A DNA stretch of 64,000 nt from Arthrobacter globiformis. Lineage in GTDB: Bacteria; Actinomycetota; Actinomycetes; Actinomycetales; Micrococcaceae. The stretch spans positions 2,046,001 through 2,110,000 of the forward strand of contig NZ_JAUSYZ010000001.1 of NCBI RefSeq assembly GCF_030817195.1, in the 5' to 3' direction. The notes under the pieces are model-generated. The model did no database searches and had not been told where the DNA came from. It was given only the letters and a program-made list of their open reading frames with translations. Shown one piece after another: positions 1-11,694 of this stretch; position 1 is the stretch's first letter; every line of letters begins with the position of its first letter. Made by a program: the position numbers and the translations under genes.

Positions 1-951
1 CGCTTCCTCAGCTTCGACGGCGCCAACGCCGCCCGGATGGTCAACAACCTCGACTGGACCGCACCGCTGAGCGCGATCGACTTCCTTCGCGAGGTCGGCA
101 AGCACTTCCGCGTGGGCACCATGCTCCGCAAGGACGCTGTGGCCTCACGCCTCAGCTCCGAGGAAGGCATCAGCTACACGGAATTCAGCTACCAGATCCT
201 GCAGGGCATGGATTACCTCCAGCTCTACCGAGACTACGGCTGCATGCTGCAGACCGGCGGATCCGACCAGTGGGGTAACCTCACCAGCGGTACGGAGCTC
301 ATCCGCAAGGTGGAGGGCAAGACGGTCCACGCACTGGGCACTCCGCTCATCACCAACGCCGACGGCACCAAGTTCGGCAAGAGCGAGGGCAACGCCATTT
401 GGCTGGATTCCGCAATGGTCAGCCCGTACACCTTTTACCAGTTCTGGCTGAACACCGCCGATGCGGATGTCGTGGACCGGCTGAAGGTGTTCACCTTCCT
501 CACCCGGGCCGAGATTGACGAGATTGCCGTCTCTGTCGCCGAGCGTCCGTTCGCCCGCGAAGGCCAGCGGAAGCTCGCCTACGAAGTGACGGCGCTGGTC
601 CACGGGGCCGAAGCCACCGAAAAGGTCATTGCTGCTTCCGCGGCTGTTTTCGGCAATGGCGACCTGTCGGTGCTGGACGAGCAGACGCTTGCCGCGGCAA
701 CTGCAGAACTGCCGTCCGCTTCCGTGGACGGCACCGGGCTCGGCATCATCGACTTGCTGGTTGCCTCGGGGCTCTCGGACAGCAAGTCCGCCGCACGCCG
801 TGTCGTCGGAGAGGGCGGTGCCTACGTCAACAATGCCAAGGTCACGGATCCGGACGCGGTGATCCCACCGTCCCAGCTGCTGCACGGCAAGTACCTGCTG
901 CTTCGCCGGGGCAAGAAGAACCTGGCCACTGTTCAGGTGTCCGGCGCCTAG
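1..951 (+). CDS. tyrS: Tyrosyl-tRNA synthetase, 3' part (5' end outside window)
   Basis: This enzyme charges tRNA-Tyr with tyrosine in the cytoplasm. The frame is open from base 1, so the start and the N-terminal HIGH region lie upstream of the window. The visible part includes a GGSDQWGN tyrosine-binding segment and the class I signature KFGKS at 370-384 (form of KMSKS). A C-terminal S4-like RNA-binding domain follows, covering roughly the last 70 residues and ending in RRGKKNLATVQV. The stop is TAG at 949-951. A hairpin follows directly and then the rRNA operon. In M. tuberculosis tyrS (Rv1689) sits beside the same tlyA cluster found further right here, which supports the assignment. Confidence 0.97.
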   Translation, partial: RFLSFDGANAARMVNNLDWTAPLSAIDFLREVGKHFRVGTMLRKDAVASRLSSEEGISYTEFSYQILQGMDYLQLYRDYGCMLQTGGSDQWGNLTSGTELIRKVEGKTVHALGTPLITNADGTKFGKSEGNAIWLDSAMVSPYTFYQFWLNTADADVVDRLKVFTFLTRAEIDEIAVSVAERPFAREGQRKLAYEVTALVHGAEATEKVIAASAAVFGNGDLSVLDEQTLAAATAELPSASVDGTGLGIIDLLVASGLSDSKSAARRVVGEGGAYVNNAKVTDPDAVIPPSQLLHGKYLLLRRGKKNLATVQVSGA

Positions 952-968
952 CACCGGAACAGGCAAAA

Positions 969-1015
969 TACACGCTCCTCCGCAGCCGATTTGCACGGCC
1001 GCGGGGGAGCGTGTA
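969..1015 (+). terminator. Hairpin after tyrS
   Basis: A 15-bp inverted repeat (969-983 with 1001-1015, one G-T pair) lies 17 bases after the tyrS stop. No strong T-run follows, which is common for actinobacterial terminators. It would separate tyrS transcription from the rRNA leader. Confidence 0.6.
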
Positions 1016-1162
1016 ATGTCTTCTGAGTCGCCGCCGCTGAGCGGTGACAAACCCCCTTCACTAAGAAGCAATTCTTCAACTTCAAGAATGAATGAAGAAA
1101 AGCTTCCATTAGTGCTGGGTCGATTCATGCCGCGAGGTGAATATCGGGTGAATAACCCGGAT

Positions 1163-1191
1163 TTGCAAAGTGAAAATGAATGAAATAAGCT
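1163..1191 (+). promoter_or_regulatory. Candidate rrn promoter (TTGCAA - 17 nt - TAAGCT)
   Basis: TTGCAA at 1163-1168 and TAAGCT at 1186-1191 are exactly 17 nt apart in an AT-rich stretch, about 255 nt before the mature 16S start. TAAGCT is a usual actinobacterial SigA-type -10. The region 952-1446 has no credible gene; it holds the tyrS hairpin, this promoter, a boxA-like site and the rRNA leader. Confidence 0.5.
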
Positions 1192-1273
1192 AGAAACATC
1201 GCAGCGAAGAAAAGCGAAAAATAAATTCCAGATACTAATTCTTGAATTGTTTCGCGAGTATTCGAATGTGTCT

Positions 1274-1297
1274 GTTGTTTGAGAACTCAATAGTGTG
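1274..1297 (+). promoter_or_regulatory. boxA-like antitermination site in rrn leader
   Basis: GTTGTTTGAGAACTCAATAG matches the boxA-type leader element of actinobacterial rrn operons, bound by Nus factors. The same core, TTGTTTGAGAACT, recurs in the 16S-23S spacer at 3332-3344, as expected for a reinforced antitermination signal. Confidence 0.7.
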
Positions 1298-1301
1298 CCA
1301 A
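1285..1301 (+). other. 5' arm of pre-16S processing stem
   Basis: This 17-nt stretch (core AGTGTGCCAA) pairs with 3191-3207 in the spacer, with two G-U pairs. It would close a stalk around the 16S rRNA that RNase III could cut. Confidence 0.65.
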
Positions 1302-1446
1302 GTTTGTTGATACCGATTTTTTATGAATTGGTTGATTGTGCCGGGCTGCCCACCCCCGTGGTGTGGCCTGGTGTTTTTGGCTGGTTTCAAATTTTGTGCA
1401 GCCTTCGTTCCCGTTATTTCCGGGGGTGTTGGTTGTGTCTGTTTTA

Positions 1447-2980
<1,534 letters not shown>

Positions 2981-3190
2981 AGCACCTACAGTCCTCTGTG
3001 CCCGTGTATGCGGGTGTGGTGGGGTTGTCAGGAGTAAAGGCCCGTTGCGCAGACGCAAGTTCTGCGGCGGGTGCTCATGGGTGGAATATCAACGGATAGC
3101 GGCCGCGGGTTTTTCTCCTGTGCTTAGTACGGATCTTCTTTTTGGAGGGGGTCCTGGAACGGTGCGGGTGGGGGATGCGCGGTTTAGTGT

Positions 3191-3207
3191 TTGGCACACT
3201 GTTGGGT
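3191..3207 (+). other. 3' arm of pre-16S processing stem
   Basis: TTGGCACACTGTTGGGT is complementary to 1285-1301, upstream of 16S. Together the two arms enclose the 16S gene. Confidence 0.65.
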
Positions 3208-3329
3208 CCTGAGGCAACAGGGCCGGGGAGGGTGACTTTCCCGGGTTTTGTTTGTTTCTGGTTTCCTGGCTGCACGGATCATGCGCGTTGGCTCCTTTGG
3301 GGGTGGTGTGTGGGGTGTGTGGTACGGGG

Positions 3330-3356
3330 TTGTTGTTTGAGAACTACATAGTGGAC
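3330..3356 (+). promoter_or_regulatory. boxA-like element before 23S
   Basis: TTGTTTGAGAACTACATAG repeats the leader boxA core. It overlaps the start of the long stem that brackets 23S. A second boxA between 16S and 23S is usual in rrn operons. Confidence 0.65.
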
Positions 3357-3369
3357 GCGAGCATCTTTT
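3344..3369 (+). other. 5' arm of pre-23S processing stem
   Basis: CTACATAGTGGACGCGAGCA and the following bases pair along about 24 bp with 6636-6661, located just after 23S. This is the expected long RNase III stalk of pre-23S rRNA. Confidence 0.85.
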
Positions 3370-3502
3370 ATAAGAAGCAATTTCCAAGAATATGAACCTG
3401 GATCTGGCTGCGCGTGATGATGGCTTCCCTTGTGGGGGAGTGGTTGTTGGGTGTGGTTGGTTTTCGTGGTTCTCTCGAAAATTACTCCTTGATCTTTTGT
3501 GG

Positions 3503-6627
<3,125 letters not shown>

Positions 6628-6635
6628 ACAAGAAC

Positions 6636-6661
6636 AAAGAATGCTTGCGTCCACTATGTGG
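6636..6661 (+). other. 3' arm of pre-23S processing stem
   Basis: AATGCTTGCGTCCACTATGT, with flanks, is complementary to 3344-3369. It lies between 23S and 5S. Confidence 0.85.
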
Positions 6662-6743
6662 TTCCCAACCAACAAACCCGTTGGAAGCGAACCGAAATAA
6701 ATTGAATAACAACACCACTGTTGTTGTAACCACTGTTTTCCCA

Positions 6744-6765
6744 CACACACCCGCGCGGGTGTGTG
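6744..6765 (+). repeat. Perfect inverted repeat before 5S
   Basis: CACACACCC and GGGTGTGTG form a 9-bp stem around a GCGC centre, 13 nt before the 5S gene. It is probably a structure in the 23S-5S spacer used in processing. It has no T-run, so it is not a good terminator. Confidence 0.55.
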
Positions 6766-6778
6766 CCGGGTCAAAGGG

Positions 6779-6896
6779 TTACGGCGGTCATAGCGTGGGG
6801 GAAACGCCCGGTCCCATTCCGAACCCGGAAGCTAAGACCCACAGCGCCGATGGTACTGCACCCGGGAGGGTGTGGGAGAGTAGGTCACCGCCGGAC
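6779..6896 (+). rRNA. rrf: 5S ribosomal RNA
   Basis: The 5S gene begins TTACGGCGGTCATAGCGT and ends GTCACCGCCGGAC, with the conserved loop CCCATTCCGAACCCGGAAG in between. Its length is about 118 nt. It is the last gene of the operon, and a terminator hairpin follows 13 nt later. Confidence 0.97.
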
Positions 6897-6908
6897 AACC
6901 ATTAGGTC

Positions 6909-6946
6909 GAGAGCCCCAACCAGTCACTGGTCGGGGCTCTCCCGCA
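6909..6946 (+). terminator. rrn operon terminator
   Basis: GAGAGCCCC at 6909-6917 pairs with GGGGCTCTC at 6933-6941, and the stem extends inward past one mismatch. A short ATTT follows. Its position directly after 5S fits the end of the operon. Confidence 0.8.
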
Positions 6947-7035
6947 TTTAACCCGGTTTTCACAGCACCGGGAGCCTGGTTTCGACAGGCTCAACCAACG
7001 GACCCCTCCCGCAGGCTCCGGCAGCACCCCCGCGG

Positions 7036-7195
7036 GAGCTGAGGAAGCGTCCGGACCCAGGCGACAAGATGTGAGGAAGCGTCGGGAGTGAGGCGACGGG
7101 AGCTGAGGAAGCGTCCGGACCCAGGCGACGGGACGTGAGGAAGCGTCCGGACCCAGGCGACGGGACGTGAGGAAGCGTCCGGATGGAAGTGACAT
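7036..7195 (+). repeat. Five tandem copies of a 32-bp repeat
   Basis: Five direct copies start at 7036, 7068, 7100, 7132 and 7164. Copies 3 and 4 differ at only two or three bases; copy 2 and the second half of copy 5 are divergent. The unit contains TGAGGAAGCGTCCGGACCCA. There are no unique spacers between copies, so this is not CRISPR. An inverted copy of the core (CGACGCTTCCTCAGG) lies at 7201-7215. The rest of 6947-7283 holds only this array and the following hairpin. Confidence 0.9.
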
Positions 7196-7209
7196 TTCAC
7201 CGACGCTTC

Positions 7210-7241
7210 CTCAGGCCCCGACGTGTGTGTCGGGGCCTGAG
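7210..7241 (-). terminator. 13-bp hairpin after the multicopper oxidase gene
   Basis: CTCAGGCCCCGAC at 7210-7222 and its exact complement at 7229-7241 flank a GTGTGT loop. It lies 43 nt past the stop of the minus-strand oxidase gene. There is no T-run. The left arm overlaps the inverted copy of the 32-bp repeat core. Confidence 0.6.
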
Positions 7242-7283
7242 CCGCTTAAGGGCCTTCTTCCGCTTTTGGGCTGCATTGCCCTT

Positions 7284-9305
7284 TCACCTGGTTCTTACGC
7301 TCGCTGTCGCTGTCCCGCCTACGCTTGATTCGGCCTTGACAGCGGTGACCTGCTTGGCTGGTCCGGGCTTGACCGCCAGCGTCCACGTCCCCGGGGAGTT
7401 TGCCTTCACAGTTCCCAAGCGTGCGGCAGCACGCCCTGGCGTCACGTCGTACAGCACGACGGTGGCCGAGGTTGCCGCCGTCGAGCCGGCGTACCTGGAA
7501 GTACCGCTGAAGGTCATGTCCTTCTTCAGGCGGTGCCGGGCACTGGTAATGGTCACGACGTCTTTCTGTCCCACAGGCGCGGCAGCCGGGGCTGGCGCCG
7601 GTGATGATGCCACCGGTGACGTGGCCGGTTCGGTCGTCACCGGTGTGGCTGCCTCTGCTGGCTGGGTGGTCTGCGGTGCCGGCACTTCGGTCGTCTCTTG
7701 TACGGGTGCAGTCTGATTGATTGGGTGCGGCTTTACGGCTTCCACTGGATGATTGGGATCTGGGTCGTTCGTGTCGATGCCGACACTGAACTGGGCCATC
7801 ATGTCATGGTCCTCGTGGGGCAGGTTGTGGCAGTGGATCATGTACCTGCCGCGGTGGTGTTCGAATTTCATGAGCAGCCGGACGGTCTCGCCCTCGCCCA
7901 CGTAGACAACGTCCTTGGGCCCACGCTCGTGGGCGAAGGGTGCCTGCCCGTTGCGGCTGAGGACCTGGAAGTCCACGAGATGGATGTGGACCGGATGGAA
8001 CCATCCTCCTGAGCTGTTTTCTATTTCCCAGATTTCCACGTCATCGAGGTCGGGATCGGCAAGGACCTTTCTGTAGCCACTCTCGACCACCTCGTCCCAC
8101 GTCATGCCCCCGATAGTCCAGATGTCGTTGTCCCGCTTCACGCGCATGCGCCTGGTCTTCACGGAGTCCGAAGGCTTGAGGCTCATGGTCGTGCTCGGGG
8201 CGAGAAGCGTCGGCAGCACCCTGGCACCGGGTCCGGACGTGTCGACAGGCTCGTCCGTCACGTCGAAGGCCATGACTTTGTTGGTGAAGTCGTAGTCCAC
8301 GTTGTTCTTGTTGGACAGATTGCGCAGTTCGACCCGCTTGCCGACGGGGTACTTCGAGAAGTCGATGAGGATCTCGTAGCGCTCGGCACCGCCGTGCCGC
8401 CACGATGTCACCTGCTGGGCGGCCGGCATCAGGCCGCCGTCCGTCGCGACGATGGTCATTGCGTCTCCTGTGCTCAAGGAGAAGCGGTAGGAACGCGCAA
8501 TGGAGGCATTGAGAATGCGGAAGCGGTAGATCCTTCGCTGGACCTTCATCACCGGCCAAGGCGCTCCGTTCACAAGGATGACGTCGCCCCACAGGCCGGA
8601 GTGGGTGTTGTCGTTGTAGCCGAGGGAGCCGTTGGCTGCGAACATGGCATCGGATACCGTGAGCGGCACGTCGAACTTGCCCTGTGGAAGAATGCTGCCC
8701 TCCACTTCGTCGTGCAGGTGGTACTGGGCGGCGAGGCCGGAGTAGACGCTCTGGGCCGTATTGTGGACGGCGTGGTCGTGGTACCACAGGGTCCGTGCCG
8801 GCTGGAAGTTGGGGTATTCATAATCCTTGCAGTAGCCCAGGCCGGTGAGGTCGTTGGCGTAGCCGTCGAACTGCGGCAGCGACGCCGACCCGTGCAGGTG
8901 GGTCGAGGTGTCAAGCCGGTACCCCCACTGCGGGTGGAACAGGGGCAACACGTTGTCCATCTCCAGAGTGATGCGTTCGCCCTGATTCACCTTGATGGTC
9001 GGCCCCGGAAATGTCCCGTTGTAGCCGAGGATTGGTGTGCTGAGGCCAGGCACGATGTTGGCCAGGGCGGCTTTCTGTTCGATCTTGTACAGGTGCCGCT
9101 TGTGGCCGTCGGGGTCCACGACCGTGCTATTGGGCCTTAGCACCTCCGGAATGGGAAGTGTCCGTTGAAAGGGCTTCGGCATGTTGCGGGACGCCAGCTG
9201 GCTTGCTGACTTGGCGTTGACCGAGGTCAAGGGCACAGCCAGTCCAAAGGCGCCGATGATCCCCACTCCACCTATTTGCAATGCCTGACGGCGTGTAACT
9301 GACAC
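7284..9305 (-). CDS. Exported multicopper oxidase (bilirubin oxidase/CotA-like)
   Basis: A 673-residue laccase-family oxidase that couples oxidation of a substrate, possibly Cu(I) or phenols, to reduction of O2 to water. A Tat signal (TRRQALQIGG, residues 4-13) indicates export of the folded protein. All four copper motifs are present: HLHG (136-139), WYHDHAVHNT (174-183), HPVHIHL (437-443) and HCHNLPHEDHDMM (491-503), with Met502 as the likely type 1 ligand. After about residue 515 there is a Pro/Thr/Ala-rich linker and a beta-rich Ig-like tail of about 90 residues that the core enzyme does not need. The start is GTG at 9303-9305 with GGAGG five bases upstream. It sits downstream of a CopD-CtaG membrane protein on the same strand, which suggests a copper role. 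Substrate is not determined by sequence. Confidence 0.9.
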   Translation of the reverse strand: MSVTRRQALQIGGVGIIGAFGLAVPLTSVNAKSASQLASRNMPKPFQRTLPIPEVLRPNSTVVDPDGHKRHLYKIEQKAALANIVPGLSTPILGYNGTFPGPTIKVNQGERITLEMDNVLPLFHPQWGYRLDTSTHLHGSASLPQFDGYANDLTGLGYCKDYEYPNFQPARTLWYHDHAVHNTAQSVYSGLAAQYHLHDEVEGSILPQGKFDVPLTVSDAMFAANGSLGYNDNTHSGLWGDVILVNGAPWPVMKVQRRIYRFRILNASIARSYRFSLSTGDAMTIVATDGGLMPAAQQVTSWRHGGAERYEILIDFSKYPVGKRVELRNLSNKNNVDYDFTNKVMAFDVTDEPVDTSGPGARVLPTLLAPSTTMSLKPSDSVKTRRMRVKRDNDIWTIGGMTWDEVVESGYRKVLADPDLDDVEIWEIENSSGGWFHPVHIHLVDFQVLSRNGQAPFAHERGPKDVVYVGEGETVRLLMKFEHHRGRYMIHCHNLPHEDHDMMAQFSVGIDTNDPDPNHPVEAVKPHPINQTAPVQETTEVPAPQTTQPAEAATPVTTEPATSPVASSPAPAPAAAPVGQKDVVTITSARHRLKKDMTFSGTSRYAGSTAATSATVVLYDVTPGRAAARLGTVKANSPGTWTLAVKPGPAKQVTAVKAESSVGGTATASVRTR

Positions 9306-9408
9306 GACTACCTCCGACGTCGTAAAGAAAGTCCAATTGATTTAGTTGAAGGGTGTAATACCTACCCTGCGGAAACCTTGAGGGAGGCAGGGCTGGCGGT
9401 GGCCTTCT

Positions 9409-9427
9409 TTGGGTGGAAGCCACCCAA
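9409..9427. repeat. Short hairpin between the copper genes
   Basis: TTGGGTGG and CCACCCAA form an 8-bp stem with a 3-nt loop in the 149-bp gap between the two copper-related genes. No T-run follows on either strand, so a terminator role is doubtful. The oxidase may have its own promoter here. Confidence 0.35.
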
Positions 9428-9454
9428 GAGACGCCCGCATGGGGGCGAAGCCCA

Positions 9455-11368
9455 TCAGGGCTCAGAGGACATCACAAGATTGTGGTCGCGCTCAGTAGCG
9501 GAACGGTGCCGTGCGATCGGGTCGCGGCCTCGGCGTGACGTGGACAGCACAGCCGCCGCCGCGACAAGTAGTGTGCCGCCCGCGATGATCCACATGGCCA
9601 TGCCCGCCGGCTCGACCACCGCCAGAACCGGTTGGTCCCAGGGCAGGCCCACGGTGATCAGCCATTCCTGCCGCCGCGAATCCGGCAGCTGGTCTGCTTG
9701 TTGGGCGAGGGCCCAGCCGTGCGCCGCATAGAGCGCAGCCACGGCACCTATGGTCGCCAGCCTGGAGGGCAGTGACGATCCAGGGCCGGCGCTGGTGGCG
9801 CGGGTAAGGGAAGCTGTGAACAGGCAGCCGGAGAGCAACGCCAACAGGGCCATTGCCTGGTACCCGAACTGGGTGCGTGACGAGTACTCCAGTAAAGGCG
9901 TGTAGTACAGGGCAGCCAGCACCGCGGCCAAGCCAGCGGCCGCCATATATGGCGCCGACGTAGCACTCATGACAGGACGCAGGATTAACATGAGTGCTTC
10001 CGCGCCGCCTATCGTCCCGTCCTGCCTGGGCGAAGCGGCGAGCCTGGCCAATGTCAGCGGCGCACCGGGAACCAGCAGGAGCGGAACGACGGCAATGAGA
10101 AGCATCTGCGTCGTGACGTGCGCACTGATCAGGTACTCCTGGTAAACGCGGAGTCCTCCGTTGGTGACCAGGAACAGCAGCGCGACTCCAGCCACCCAGA
10201 GACCCGCGCGGTAGGCAGGCCAGTGCCCGCCACCGTTCCTGACGCGCCGCACGCCGGCTGCATACAAGAACAGAGCACCGGCGCAGAGGAAGATCCACAG
10301 GGCGTCGGGCTTCCAACTGCCGAGCAAATCCACAAAGCCCGGAAGACGTAGGGACACCGGGGCGGGCGCTGCCTGCGAAACCGTTGGCGGTGGGGTACGC
10401 GCCAGTGCGGCCGCCAGCCCAGAGGCGGCTGCCATGACGGCAAGTTCGGCCACCGCCAGAGCCGAGAAGGTGATTCGTGCCCGGCTTGGGACCGACGCCA
10501 GCTTTGTGAGGATCCACTTTCGGTGCAGGGCCCCGAACACGCCCAGAACCCCCAGAATTGCGGTCTTGGCCAAGAGGATCAGGCCGTACGGTGTGGCCAG
10601 CCCTTCAAGGGTGCCGATGCCTGTCACTCCGGCCGCTACGCCCGAGATTGCCAGGGCAAGGAAGGACAGCAGCGCCAACGTCGAGTAACGCCGGACCGCG
10701 GCCAGCAGCTCCGTTCCCAGCGTCCGTCGAAGCAGGATGAGCGCGGCCAGGCCGCCGATCCAGATGGCTGCGGCGGCCATGTGCATCACTACCGAGACCG
10801 TACTGTCGGCGTGGCTGGCACCACCCGCGGCATGGGAGTTTAGAGCCAGAGGTATCAGTCCCGTGGCAGCCAGCACTGCCGTGACGGCAACAGCCCGCTG
10901 GCTCTGAACTCCGAAGCAGAGGAGCGCCACGGTTGCCGTAATCACGACGGTCAGAGCGTTTCTCCGCCCAGCGTCGACGTCCGTCAGGAAGCTCACGAGA
11001 ATGGCGCCGGATCCTTCCGAAAACAGCGGCAGGTTGGCCAGCGAGTGGAAGGTGAGGACGCTGATCGCGGCTGCGGTGGCTGTCCAGAGCACAGCGGATA
11101 TGCCGGCAAGGACGAGTGCCTTCGAGAACGCTTTTCCCTTCGGGGGGAGGGCAAAGAGCGCCAGGACAAGAGGCCCGACAGTCCCGGCAGCCGCGACATT
11201 GAAAACAAGTTTGGCAAGAGGAAGCCCCCAGATGACCGCCGCGCCGGTCCGGTCCAGGAACGCCGCTTCCTTGCCGGCCTCGGTCGAGTAGGCAACGAAC
11301 AGTGCCAGTAGCCCGCAACCCAGGATCATGGCTGCAGCGGCCACCGGCTTCGTCCGTGATTTCTTCAT
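9455..11368 (-). CDS. CopD-CtaG fusion: copper-resistance D / cytochrome c oxidase assembly membrane protein
   Basis: A 637-residue polytopic membrane protein. The N-terminal half resembles CopD, with HMAAAAIWIGGLAAL near residue 190. The C-terminal half resembles the caa3-type CtaG family (SAHVTTQMLLIAVVPLLLVP). Such fusions in actinobacteria are linked to copper handling and oxidase metallation. I chose ATG at 11366-11368 (MKKSRTK) because GAGGGGG lies just upstream; the frame stays open for about 100 more residues but that part does not look coding. The usual second His of the CtaG HxxxHM-type motif is Gln here. It is probably transcribed before the multicopper oxidase. The exact transported or inserted metal is inference. 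Confidence 0.85.
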   Translation of the reverse strand: MKKSRTKPVAAAAMILGCGLLALFVAYSTEAGKEAAFLDRTGAAVIWGLPLAKLVFNVAAAGTVGPLVLALFALPPKGKAFSKALVLAGISAVLWTATAAAISVLTFHSLANLPLFSEGSGAILVSFLTDVDAGRRNALTVVITATVALLCFGVQSQRAVAVTAVLAATGLIPLALNSHAAGGASHADSTVSVVMHMAAAAIWIGGLAALILLRRTLGTELLAAVRRYSTLALLSFLALAISGVAAGVTGIGTLEGLATPYGLILLAKTAILGVLGVFGALHRKWILTKLASVPSRARITFSALAVAELAVMAAASGLAAALARTPPPTVSQAAPAPVSLRLPGFVDLLGSWKPDALWIFLCAGALFLYAAGVRRVRNGGGHWPAYRAGLWVAGVALLFLVTNGGLRVYQEYLISAHVTTQMLLIAVVPLLLVPGAPLTLARLAASPRQDGTIGGAEALMLILRPVMSATSAPYMAAAGLAAVLAALYYTPLLEYSSRTQFGYQAMALLALLSGCLFTASLTRATSAGPGSSLPSRLATIGAVAALYAAHGWALAQQADQLPDSRRQEWLITVGLPWDQPVLAVVEPAGMAMWIIAGGTLLVAAAAVLSTSRRGRDPIARHRSATERDHNLVMSSEP

Positions 11369-11694
11369 GGTTCCCCCTCGGCGGATGCTGTAGGCCCAGT
11401 CTTGCCACGCCTCCTTGGATTTTTCCTGTGGGATGTTGCGCCCCGCCGGACGCCCCGAAGCACGAATAAACGGACCGGCCCCCAACAGATCGAGTGGCCC
11501 ACGCCCCTGTGAGGATGCACACGCCGGCCCGTGGACGGCCCTCGCCGTTAGTGGCTGGCACCGGCTCTCGCCTAGAATTGCTAGAGATATGCGGACACCG
11601 GAAGCTTCACCACGGGTCGCGCAGGACAACCAAACACGGACAAGAGCGGCTGCACATCGCGCCAGTGGTCGGCTCACTACAGGAGGAATCCACC
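11369..11694. other. Divergent intergenic region
   Basis: These 326 bp separate the minus-strand CopD-CtaG gene from the plus-strand repeat protein gene. A TAGAAT box at 11573-11578 could be the -10 for the rightward gene, but no good -35 is visible. I see no gene or repeat in it. Confidence 0.5.

Noticed and set aside
145..1290. Long open frame antisense to tyrS and the rrn leader
   Set aside because: It mirrors the GC-rich codons of tyrS, and its other half lies in the AT-rich leader; no family motif or ribosome-binding site.
7036..7195. Possible CRISPR array
   Set aside because: Copies are directly adjacent without unique spacers and no cas genes are present.
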